Below, in pieces: positions 1 to 6,988 of a stretch of DNA of 40,988 bases. The notes beneath the pieces are model-generated. The model made no database searches, was not told the origin of the DNA, and saw only the letters and a program-made list of their open reading frames with translations. Position 1 is the first letter of the stretch. The number at the start of each line of letters is the position of its first letter. A program made the position numbers and the translations under genes. Origin of the DNA: DASVAL01 sp035649575 (GTDB lineage: Bacteria; Planctomycetota; UBA1135; UBA2386); contig DASRJH010000113.1 of the NCBI GenBank assembly GCA_035649575.1, forward strand, positions 1-40,988, written 5' to 3'.

Positions 1-171
1 TGCCCCGTCGACGATGCCGAGGCACTCGGCGCCGCCATCGTCGAGCTCGTTCGCGATCCACAGCGGCGCGAACGCATGGGCCGCAAGGCACACGAACGGG
101 TGGCGGCGCAGTTCTCGCTGCAGGCCATGGTCGACGCTACGCTCGCCATGTACCGGGGCCGACCAGCATGA
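1..171 (+). CDS. Glycosyltransferase family 4, C-terminal end (partial)
   Basis: Only the last 56 codons are in the window; the gene starts upstream. The tail has the pattern of GT4 enzymes: an alanine-rich helix after 'DDAEALGAAIVELVRDP', then 'RRERMGRKAHERV' and 'FSLQAMVDATLAMYRG'. This is the usual C-terminal helix that crosses back to the N-terminal Rossmann domain. Its TGA overlaps the ATG of the next gene by four bases (ATGA at 168-171), so the two are probably translationally coupled. Such enzymes transfer sugars from nucleotide-activated donors at the cytoplasmic face of the membrane, and the neighbours point to a surface polysaccharide. The donor and acceptor cannot be inferred. Confidence 0.75.
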   Translation, partial: CPVDDAEALGAAIVELVRDPQRRERMGRKAHERVAAQFSLQAMVDATLAMYRGRPA

Positions 172-1439
172 CGCCTGCAGTCCCGCTCCCACTCGGGAAG
201 GGTCTGGTGCGGCGGCGCCGCCTCTGGCTGAAGCTGCTGCTCGTCCCGGCCTCGCTGCTGGTGGCGCTGCTCGGCGCGGAGGTGTGGGTGCGCTGGCGCT
301 ATCCGTTCGCCGAGAACACGTGGCCCGGCCGTTTCGACCCGGCGTTTGGCTTCACGTTTGCCCCGGACGCCACGGTCCGTCAGACCAACTGGCGCGACTT
401 CTGCGTCGAACAACGCGTCAACTCGCTCGGGTTCCTGGATCGGGAACCACTGCAGGACCTGCCGAAGGGCACACGACGCGTCGTCGTGCTCGGCGACTCG
501 TTCGTCGAAGCCGTGCAGGTTCCGCTCGCGGCGAAGTTCCACGTGGTGCTCGAACGGTTGCTCGTCGCGCGTGGGCGAGCCATCGCCACGACAGCGTTCG
601 GCATGAGCGGCTGCGGGACGAGCAGCGTGCTTCCGTTCTACGAGCACCTTGGCAGCCGTCTCTCGCCGAGGCTCGTCGTGCTGCTGGTCGTCTACAACGA
701 CTTCGCGAACAACTCGCCGCTGCTCGAATCCGTGCGCTACGGCTGGCATCCCGAGAAGCTGCCGCGGGTTTACTTCACGAAGGACAGCAGCGGGTTTCAC
801 CGCCTGCCGATCACCGCCGACTGGGAAGAGTACAAGCAGCCGAGCAGCGCTCCCGCGACCCTGGCACACGAACCGTGGTGGCGGTGGAGCCGGCTCGGTT
901 GTTGGGTCGAGCACAACCTCGCCGCTGCGACGGACGCCAAAGCTCGAGCGGCCTACGACCTGTATGCGGAACGACTCGCGTGGCTGCGGCAGCAGCCCGC
1001 ATGGCGAACTGCTCTCGAGGGCTGGCAGTGGCCGAACGATCTCGACATCGACTCGATGACGGCCTGCACGACACCCCCGCCGGCGTTCCTCGAAGCCCGC
1101 GAGTTGACCGAGTACTCGCTCGCCGTGCTGCGCGACTGCGTGCAGCGCGACGGCGGCCGCCTGCTCGTGGTCGGCTGCCACAATCTCGGCGTTTCGTTCG
1201 CGGACAAGTCGTGGGGACGCACGCTGCTCCGGCGCCATTGGCTCGACGTGATCGAGCCGATGTGTGAGCGGTTGGGCCTGCCCTTCCTCGACCTGCACGC
1301 CGATTTCGCGCGGCGCGGCATCCTCGACAAGGTCACGTTCGGCAGCGACCATCATTGGAACCCGCTCGGGCACGCGAGCGCTGCCGCCGCGATCGACGCG
1401 TTCCTGCAGACCCACCCGGAACTGCTGGATGGCGGCTGA
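168..1439 (+). CDS. Membrane-anchored SGNH hydrolase-like protein
   Basis: A protein of 423 residues with a basic N terminus (RRRR at about 15-18), one membrane segment at about 20-40 and an extracytoplasmic domain. SGNH/GDSL signatures are in order: 'VVVLGDSFVEA' (block I, Ser111), 'VYNDFANN' (block III-like Asn) and 'SDHHWNPLGH' near the C terminus (Asp394/His396 of block V). The D-x-H-W-N form is typical of AlgX/AlgJ-like and DHHW-family proteins that acetylate or deacetylate exported polysaccharides. The gene is coupled to a glycosyltransferase and close to an ABC glycan exporter, so a role in decorating an exported glycan is a reasonable inference. No MBOAT acyl donor protein is visible nearby. 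Whether it is an esterase or a transferase is unknown. Confidence 0.75.
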   Translation: MTPAVPLPLGKGLVRRRRLWLKLLLVPASLLVALLGAEVWVRWRYPFAENTWPGRFDPAFGFTFAPDATVRQTNWRDFCVEQRVNSLGFLDREPLQDLPKGTRRVVVLGDSFVEAVQVPLAAKFHVVLERLLVARGRAIATTAFGMSGCGTSSVLPFYEHLGSRLSPRLVVLLVVYNDFANNSPLLESVRYGWHPEKLPRVYFTKDSSGFHRLPITADWEEYKQPSSAPATLAHEPWWRWSRLGCWVEHNLAAATDAKARAAYDLYAERLAWLRQQPAWRTALEGWQWPNDLDIDSMTACTTPPPAFLEARELTEYSLAVLRDCVQRDGGRLLVVGCHNLGVSFADKSWGRTLLRRHWLDVIEPMCERLGLPFLDLHADFARRGILDKVTFGSDHHWNPLGHASAAAAIDAFLQTHPELLDGG

Positions 1440-1490
1440 GGAGACTTGACGGAAAACTACGCAAGTGGATCGTTCGCCTGATCGCCCTTC

Positions 1491-2312
1491 ATGAGCCACG
1501 CCGACTTCGACTACGTACCCTGGCAGACCTCCTTGCTGCAGAAGGCCGGGATCGTTCCGTCGCGCGACACCGTGATGCTCGACTTCGGCTGCGGCGCCGG
1601 TGACTGCGTCGCGCAGTTCCGCAGCGCGGGCTATCGGATCTTCGGTTGCGACATGCGTCTGCCCGCCGATCCGGCCCCGCGGCTGCGCGCGCACCTGGAC
1701 GAGGGCATCGTCAGGAGGATCGAAGTCGAGCCCTATCGCCTCCCGTTCGCGGACGAGACCTTCGACCTCGTGTTCAGCAACCAGGTGTTCGAGCACGTGA
1801 TGGACTACCCCGTGGCACTGGCCGAGATCAGCCGGATCCTGAAACCGCAGGGCGTCAGCGTGCACGTCTTCCCGGGCCGGTGGAAGTGGAAGGAGAGCCA
1901 CGTCTACGTACCCTTCGCATCCGTGATCCGCTCCTACTGGTGGCTCAAGCTGTGGGCTCTCTGCGGGATTCGCAACGAGCATCAGGCCGGCATGTCGGCC
2001 AGTGAAACGGCCAGGAAGAACCGCGACTACCTGGTCCACCAGACGCACTACCTGTCGCGGCGCCGGATTCGCCGCCACGTCACGCAGTATTTCGACGAAT
2101 GCCGTTTCGTCGAAGAAGCGTATTTCGGCATCTCACCGCGGTTGCAGCGCTACGTGAACAGGTTCCCATTGCTGCTCGACGTCTACCGCGCCTGGAAGAG
2201 CGACACACACATGCGCGTGCTGGTCTTCGGCAAGAAACGGCCCACCGCCGCGATCGTCGGCGCCCCGGCCCGAGCGGCGCGACGCTACGGCGGCGGCGCC
2301 GAGACGGCGTAG
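1491..2312 (+). CDS. Class I SAM-dependent methyltransferase
   Basis: A protein of 273 residues with a Methyltransf_11-type fold. Motif I, 'LDFGCGAGDCV' (about 30-40), binds SAM, followed by the acidic end of strand 2 ('FGCDMRL'). The post-motif region 'FDLVFSNQVFEHV' (about 90-102) is typical of small-molecule methyltransferases of the UbiE/BioC type. The C-terminal 120 residues are basic and aromatic and may form the acceptor site. In this polysaccharide cluster a sugar or lipid-linked substrate is likely but not shown. The gene ends inside the 3' end of the opposing glycosyltransferase gene, a 28-bp convergent overlap. Confidence 0.8.
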   Translation: MSHADFDYVPWQTSLLQKAGIVPSRDTVMLDFGCGAGDCVAQFRSAGYRIFGCDMRLPADPAPRLRAHLDEGIVRRIEVEPYRLPFADETFDLVFSNQVFEHVMDYPVALAEISRILKPQGVSVHVFPGRWKWKESHVYVPFASVIRSYWWLKLWALCGIRNEHQAGMSASETARKNRDYLVHQTHYLSRRRIRRHVTQYFDECRFVEEAYFGISPRLQRYVNRFPLLLDVYRAWKSDTHMRVLVFGKKRPTAAIVGAPARAARRYGGGAETA

Positions 2313-4240
2313 AGCCCGAGGCAACGTTCGACCATCGTGTCGAGCGCGAACCGCTCCGCGACGAACTTCCGCGCGGCTTCGCCCATGCGCGCGCGCAGAG
2401 CAGCATCGGCGAGCAGCGGTTCGCACGCGGCGGCGATGTCCGCGGCGTCGTGCCGCGTGACGACCGCGCCCGTCACGCCGTGCTGCACGGCTTCGGCACT
2501 GCCACCCGCCAGCGTGCAGACCACGGGCCGCCCCAACCACTGCGCTTCGAGTGCGACGTTCGGGATGCCCTCGAACGCCGAGGTCAACAGCAAGAGGTCG
2601 GCCGCCCGGATCAGCGCGGGCACATCGTGACGGCGGCCGAGCAGACGCACCGCGTGCTGCAGGCCGCGCGCCGCGACCCGTGTGGTTACCTCCTCGGCCA
2701 TGAAACCCTGGCCGACGTGCAGCGCGATCAGGTCGGGAAACCGTTCGCGCAAGAGCACCACTGCATCGAGCCACAGGAACGGTTGCTTCTCGGGCGACAG
2801 GCGGAACACGCCGAGCAACACGGGCACCTGCTTGTCGATGCCGAGCTCCCGCCGCAGGGCCGCCACTTCCGCATCACCCGGTTCGCACAGCGCCGCGACG
2901 TCGAGGCCGTTGTGGACCACGTGGAAACGCGTGCGCTGCAGGCCGAGCCACTGCGCGTAGTCGGCGGCTCCGGCGTGCGAGTTGGCCGACAGCACGAGCC
3001 CCGGCACCTGCAGAGCAAGTCGGTACCAGCGCTGGAACCACGGCGCGAGCAGGTGCGGCATGTGCGTCGGGTTCACGTTGCGCAGCGACAAGACGATGCG
3101 CGGCACGCCGAGGCAGACGCCGGCAATCGCGCCCAGCAAATTGGGCTTGTCGAGAGCGCAGTGCAGCACATCGGGCGAGAACGCGGCAACGTGCGTCGCC
3201 GTTTTCCACGCTTCCGCCGCGAACATGTCGGGCATGCGCGCGAGCAAAGCCAGACCACCCGGCGCCCGTGCCTCGGCCCCGGCAGGATCGAACGCAGGAT
3301 CAGCGCGAGAGAGGTCGAGCAGGCGAACGCCGCGACCTTCGACCAAGGACCGGTAGTGGCCCGCGGGTCCGTCGAAACCGTCCAGCGACGCGATCGCCAC
3401 CTCGAAGCCGCGCGCGGCGAGACCGAGCGCGAGGTTGCAGAATTGTCGCTCGGTCCCGCCGGGCCCCAGCGAGCTCGTCAGCAGCAGCACGCGGTGAACG
3501 CGCGAGGCTGCCACCGAGCGCCGGCCCGCCGCGGCCAGGAACGCCTGCGCGAAGCCCTCTTCGTCGGTCGACGGTGCGACCAGCGCGCCGACATCCCCGC
3601 GCACGACGCGCACCTCGTAGCTGCGGCCGTTCGTCGCCGGATCCGAGCCGTCGGATGCCGCGAAGAAGATCCCGCGCTCCCAGACCGAATAGCGCCCGCC
3701 GCCCGAGCGCCGGATGTCCTCGTGGACCGCATCGGGGAACGACAGCGGGTGGCCGTCCTCGTAGAGCAGCACACGCTGTCCCGCCCGCGGCCGCCGCAGA
3801 CTTGCGATCGACGACCACCAGCACGCGCCGCCGTCGTGGCGGAACGGCGGTCGCAGGCGCAGCATGCCGAAGTGTCCGGCGAGCACCGGCAGGGTCTGCG
3901 CGAGCCAGCGCAACCAGCGCATACCTTGCTGCTCCACAGGCCGCGAATCGAGCCTGCGCCAGAAGCCGCCGCAGCGGTGCAGGACCAAAGCACCGCTGCG
4001 CCGCAGCGCGGCCATCACTTCATCGCGCCGGCCATCGGATACCTCGAACACGACGATGGTGCCCTCCACGGCCTTTCCGGCGTCGTCGGCACTGACGACG
4101 GCCGCGAGACCTGGCAACGAACGCAGCCAGACCGGCACCTCGACCGAGCTGACCACCGTGACCGGCCGGCCCCGCTGTGCGAGGTGAACCCACAGGGCCA
4201 GGTCGTCGCGCCCCATCGCAGGCGCCACCGCGCCGTTCAC
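2285..4240 (-). CDS. Two-domain glycosyltransferase (GT4 plus unknown N-terminal domain)
   Basis: A protein of 651 residues if started at the GTG (4240-4238) that overlaps the TGA of the ABC ATPase by four bases; an upstream extension of 63 codons would run inside the ATPase gene. Residues 250-651 form a GT4 enzyme: 'LLLTSSLGPGGTERQFCNLA' opens the first Rossmann domain and 'TSAFEGIPNVALEAQWLG' is the E-x7-E nucleotide-sugar binding region. Residues 1-245 form a separate domain, probably also nucleotide-binding at its start. It contains an unusual stretch at 160-208 including 'YEDGHPLSFPDAVHEDIR', 'GGGRYSVW' and 'DGSDPATNGRSY', which I cannot assign. It is the last gene of the exporter operon, so it probably builds the exported glycan. 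Confidence 0.8.
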   Translation of the reverse strand: MNGAVAPAMGRDDLALWVHLAQRGRPVTVVSSVEVPVWLRSLPGLAAVVSADDAGKAVEGTIVVFEVSDGRRDEVMAALRRSGALVLHRCGGFWRRLDSRPVEQQGMRWLRWLAQTLPVLAGHFGMLRLRPPFRHDGGACWWSSIASLRRPRAGQRVLLYEDGHPLSFPDAVHEDIRRSGGGRYSVWERGIFFAASDGSDPATNGRSYEVRVVRGDVGALVAPSTDEEGFAQAFLAAAGRRSVAASRVHRVLLLTSSLGPGGTERQFCNLALGLAARGFEVAIASLDGFDGPAGHYRSLVEGRGVRLLDLSRADPAFDPAGAEARAPGGLALLARMPDMFAAEAWKTATHVAAFSPDVLHCALDKPNLLGAIAGVCLGVPRIVLSLRNVNPTHMPHLLAPWFQRWYRLALQVPGLVLSANSHAGAADYAQWLGLQRTRFHVVHNGLDVAALCEPGDAEVAALRRELGIDKQVPVLLGVFRLSPEKQPFLWLDAVVLLRERFPDLIALHVGQGFMAEEVTTRVAARGLQHAVRLLGRRHDVPALIRAADLLLLTSAFEGIPNVALEAQWLGRPVVCTLAGGSAEAVQHGVTGAVVTRHDAADIAAACEPLLADAALRARMGEAARKFVAERFALDTMVERCLGLYAVSAPPP

Positions 4241-4986
4241 GCGATGCTCCCCGTGTCGAGGAACCGTTGATACCGGCCGCAGACTTCGGCCGCTGCCCCG
4301 TTGGCTTGAACGCGACCCTGGTGCAACCAGATCGCACGCTGGCACAACGCGAGCACCTGCGCGGGGCTGTGCGACACGAAGCACAGCGTCTTGCCGGCCT
4401 GCTGGAACGCGCGGATCGTCGCTTCGCACTTGTGCGCGAACTGGCCGTCGCCGACGGCCAGGACTTCGTCGAGCAACAGGATGTCCGGGTCGATGTGCGC
4501 GACGACCGAGAACCCGAGCCGCGCCTTCATGCCGGTCGAGTAGGTCTGGATCGGCGCGTCGATGAAGTCGCCGATGCCCGCGTAGTCGATGATCCGCTCG
4601 AGCTTCTCGTCGACGTCGCGCCGCGACAGACCCAGCAGCGACGCGTTGAGATAGATGTTCTCGTAGCCCGTGAGGTCCGGATGGAATCCGGCGCCGAGCT
4701 CGAGCAGCGGACCGACGCGGCCGTTCACGGTGATGCGGCCCTCGGTCGGGCGGCTCGTCTGCGCGATCAGCGCGAGCGTCGTGCTCTTGCCCGATCCGTT
4801 CGTGCCGAGGATCGCCACCGACTCACCCGCCTCGACCTGGAAGCTCACGTCGCGCAACGCCCAGAACTCCTGGCTCTGGCTCGGCCGCTGCAGCATCGCG
4901 CGCAGCAGCTCCTTCGCGAGGAACGGCCTCTGGTGCTGCACGAGGAAGCGTTTGCCGACACCCTCGAAACGGATCGCCGTGCCCAT
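4237..4986 (-). CDS. ABC transporter ATP-binding protein, polysaccharide export type
   Basis: A protein of 249 residues. The start is the ATG at 4986, which shares one base with the TGA of the permease gene. It has a full ATPase core: Walker A 'GTNGSGKST' (61-69), signature 'YSTGMKARLGFS', Walker B 'DILLLDEVLAVGD' and the switch 'FVSHS'. The 'YS(S/T)GM' signature and 'LELGAGFHPDLTGYENIYLN' are diagnostic of the Wzt/TagH/KpsT group, which energises export of O-antigen, teichoic acid or capsule across the inner membrane. It stops soon after the core and lacks the C-terminal carbohydrate-binding domain of Wzt, so export probably does not rely on recognising a terminal sugar cap through that domain. 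Confidence 0.92.
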   Translation of the reverse strand: MGTAIRFEGVGKRFLVQHQRPFLAKELLRAMLQRPSQSQEFWALRDVSFQVEAGESVAILGTNGSGKSTTLALIAQTSRPTEGRITVNGRVGPLLELGAGFHPDLTGYENIYLNASLLGLSRRDVDEKLERIIDYAGIGDFIDAPIQTYSTGMKARLGFSVVAHIDPDILLLDEVLAVGDGQFAHKCEATIRAFQQAGKTLCFVSHSPAQVLALCQRAIWLHQGRVQANGAAAEVCGRYQRFLDTGSIA

Positions 4987-5789
4987 CAGAGCAGGTCCGC
5001 GAAACGGTGTTCGTGCTTCCAGAAACTGCGGACGCCGCACGCGCCGATCGCGAGCGTCATCGCGAACGCGAGCGCCAGCACGCCGGGGTCGGGCGGCTTC
5101 CCGTAGTAGAGCACGTGCCGATACGAGTCGATGAGGCCCGCGAGCGGGTTGCTGTAGTAGAGCCAGAAGGCCCATTCAGCGCCCTCGAACCAGCTCTTCT
5201 TCTCCGTGGGGTCGTAGATCAGCGGACAGATCCAGAACATGACGGTCATCGTCGACTCGACGATGTATTGCACGTCGCGGTAGACGACGTTGAGCCCGGC
5301 GACGAGCAGCCCGAGCCCCATGCAGAGACCGACGTGCACGACGAGGATCACGGGCAACCACAGCAGCTGCCAGCCGAACCACTGCGCCGGCGGCGGGAAC
5401 AGCAGCAGCGCCAGCAGGATCAGCGACGACTGGATCGCGAAGTGCACGAGGTTCGTGACGATCACCGACACGGGCAGGATCTGCCGCGGGAACGAGACCT
5501 TCGTCACGAGGCTCGCGTTGCCCAGCACCGAGTTGGCGCAGCCCGACAGGCAGTAGGCGAAGAAGTTGTACGGGATCAGCGCGACGAGCAGGAACCCCGA
5601 ACGACTGGCTCCCCCTCCGTCCGGAAACATGAAGACCTGCACCGCGGTGAGCACCGTCGCCATCACGAGCGGGTTCAGGATCGACCAGAAGAACCCGAGC
5701 GCCATGTTCCGGTAGAGCGCCTTGAGGTTCTTGGCCACCAGGTTCTCCAGTACGAACCGGTAGCGCACGATGTCGGTGAAGGTCTGCAC
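4986..5789 (-). CDS. ABC-2 type polysaccharide export permease
   Basis: About 267 residues from the GTG at 5789; an in-frame ATG at 5831 would add 14 residues but lies over the start of the divergent gene. The N-terminal amphipathic stretch 'LVAKNLKALYRNMALGFFWS' followed by 'ILNPLVMATVL' is the classic opening of Wzm/TagG/KpsM permeases. About six membrane helices follow, with 'NVVYRDVQYIVE' and 'YYSNPLAGLIDSYRHVL' in the usual places. With the ATPase it should form a two-plus-two exporter for an undecaprenyl-linked or lipid-linked glycan. It is the first gene of the operon permease, ATPase, glycosyltransferase, with one- and four-base overlaps. Confidence 0.9.
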   Translation of the reverse strand: MQTFTDIVRYRFVLENLVAKNLKALYRNMALGFFWSILNPLVMATVLTAVQVFMFPDGGGASRSGFLLVALIPYNFFAYCLSGCANSVLGNASLVTKVSFPRQILPVSVIVTNLVHFAIQSSLILLALLLFPPPAQWFGWQLLWLPVILVVHVGLCMGLGLLVAGLNVVYRDVQYIVESTMTVMFWICPLIYDPTEKKSWFEGAEWAFWLYYSNPLAGLIDSYRHVLYYGKPPDPGVLALAFAMTLAIGACGVRSFWKHEHRFADLL

Positions 5790-5816
5790 TAAGCGCGAAG
5801 AGTCTAGCGGCCGCGG

Positions 5817-5822
5817 TATCCT
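5817..5822 (+). promoter_or_regulatory. Candidate -10 element for a leaderless transcript
   Basis: TATCCT ends seven bases before the ATG at 5830, so a transcript started at normal spacing would begin at or next to the start codon. No Shine-Dalgarno sequence and no clear -35 element are visible. Similar TAnnnT hexamers sit 6-13 bases before several other starts in the window. Confidence 0.3.
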
Positions 5823-5829
5823 CTGCCGC

Positions 5830-6861
5830 ATGCCAAGCGCACTCTTGCTGACCACGACACTGCTGCTGCCGCAGCAGCCTCCCGCTCCGCCGACCGACAC
5901 CCTGCCGCGCCTGTCGGCGCCGATCCGCATCGTCGCCGACGGCAAGCCGATCGAAGCCATCATTGGCCACGCCGCGCCGTTCGTCCTCGACTGCGACGGC
6001 GACGGCGTGCGCGACCTCGTCGTCGGCATGTTCGGCAGCGACAGCAAGAGCGTGAGCGGCGGCACGGCCCGCGTCTACAAGAACGTCGGCAGCAACCGGG
6101 AACCGCGCTTCGCCGCGTTCACGACGTTGCAAGCCGACGGCAAGCCCGCGGTCATGGAGTCGAATTGATGCATCGGTCTCGATCCGCAGTTCGCGGATCT
6201 CGACGGCGACGGCAACCTCGACCTCGTGAACGGTCGCTACAACCCGGCCGACATCTACTGGTTTCCTGGTCTCGGTGTCGGCAAGGGCTTCGGCCCGCGC
6301 CGCGTGCTGCTCGCAGCCGACAAGGACACCAAGTACTCGATGTCCACGACCAATACCGCGGATCTCGACGGCGACGGCGACATCGACCTCGTGATCGGCG
6401 ACACGAGCGGCGCTGTCTATCTCGCGAAGAACGAAGGCAGCCGCACCGAGCCGAAGTTCACGGGGCGCGAGCCGCTGCGGGTCGGCGATCAACCGATGAA
6501 GGTGTCGCACAAGTCGGACCCGATCCCGGTCGACTGGGACGGCGATGGCGTTCTCGACATCCTGGTCGGCGACGAGACCGCCGACGTGTCGTTCTTCGCG
6601 GGCAAGAAGGACGGCACTTACGAGGCCGGCGTGTCGCTCTTCTCGAAACTGCCGGTCGACCCGAAGGACAACTACACGAAGGCGAAAGCGAAGCTCGATC
6701 CGCACCGCGTGATTCCTGGCTATCGCCTGCGCATCGCCACGGCCGACTGGAACGACGATGGCAAGCTCGACCTGCTGGTCGGCAACTGCGAGAAGTCGCA
6801 GGCAGATGGCGAGGAACACGGAGAGACGGTCGGCTACGTCTACGTGCTGTTGCGCCAGTAA
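5830..6861 (+). CDS. Secreted FG-GAP/VCBS repeat protein, candidate selenoprotein with in-frame TGA
   Basis: Read through one TGA at 6166-6168, this is a 343-codon gene with a short signal peptide ('MPSALLLTTTLLLPQQP'). Calcium-binding FG-GAP repeats lie on both sides of the TGA: 'DCDGDGVRDLVVG' before it, and 'DLDGDGNLDLVNG', 'DLDGDGDIDLVIG', 'DWDGDGVLDILVG' and 'DWNDDGKLDLLVG' after it. The frame, codon use and repeat spacing continue across the stop, which falls at residue 113 in the context 'MESN-U-CIGLDPQFADLDGDG'. A hairpin fitting a bacterial SECIS begins just downstream (separate entry). Known: UGA plus such a hairpin directs selenocysteine in bacteria that carry SelB and tRNA-Sec. 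Inferred: this is a secreted beta-propeller-like selenoprotein with a Sec-Cys pair. The alternative is a nonsense mutation or an assembly error. Function is unknown; FG-GAP domains usually bind ligands or form propellers. Confidence 0.75.
6176..6204 (+). promoter_or_regulatory. Putative bacterial SECIS hairpin
   Basis: A perfect 7-bp stem, GATCCGC (6181-6187) with GCGGATC (6193-6199), closes the 5-base loop AGTTC (6188-6192). Below it a 2x2 internal loop is followed by three more pairs, GTC (6176-6178) with GAC (6202-6204). The apical loop starts 19 bases after the TGA at 6166-6168, and its second base is G. The published bacterial SECIS model, recalled from memory, asks for roughly 16-37 bases from UGA to loop, a short stem and a G among the first two loop bases; this element satisfies all three. 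It lies inside the coding region, as bacterial SECIS elements do. Confidence 0.65.
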
Positions 6862-6988
6862 GCGGTCGACGGCTCCAACGAGCACGCGATCGAAGCCGGC
6901 GTCGACCAGCGCCGGAGCGGAGACGCTGCCGTGCGAAGACCAGCCCGGGTTCGCGACCTCGAACGGCCTCTTCTTGCAGCTGTTCCGA

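Noticed and set aside
14..1267. A 417-codon plus-strand frame at the left end
   Set aside because: It overlaps the SGNH gene in another frame and lacks domains. The glycosyltransferase tail and SGNH frames have clear family motifs instead.
6166..6168. The TGA as a simple frameshift or sequencing error
   Set aside because: No frame change is needed: both halves are in the same frame, so an indel is excluded. A single-base substitution error remains possible but would not explain the hairpin at the expected distance.
5176..6885. A 569-codon minus-strand frame opposite the FG-GAP gene
   Set aside because: Its translation is a valine/arginine-rich mirror of the FG-GAP repeats plus an out-of-frame copy of the permease. 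The TGA-split plus-strand frame explains the DNA better.
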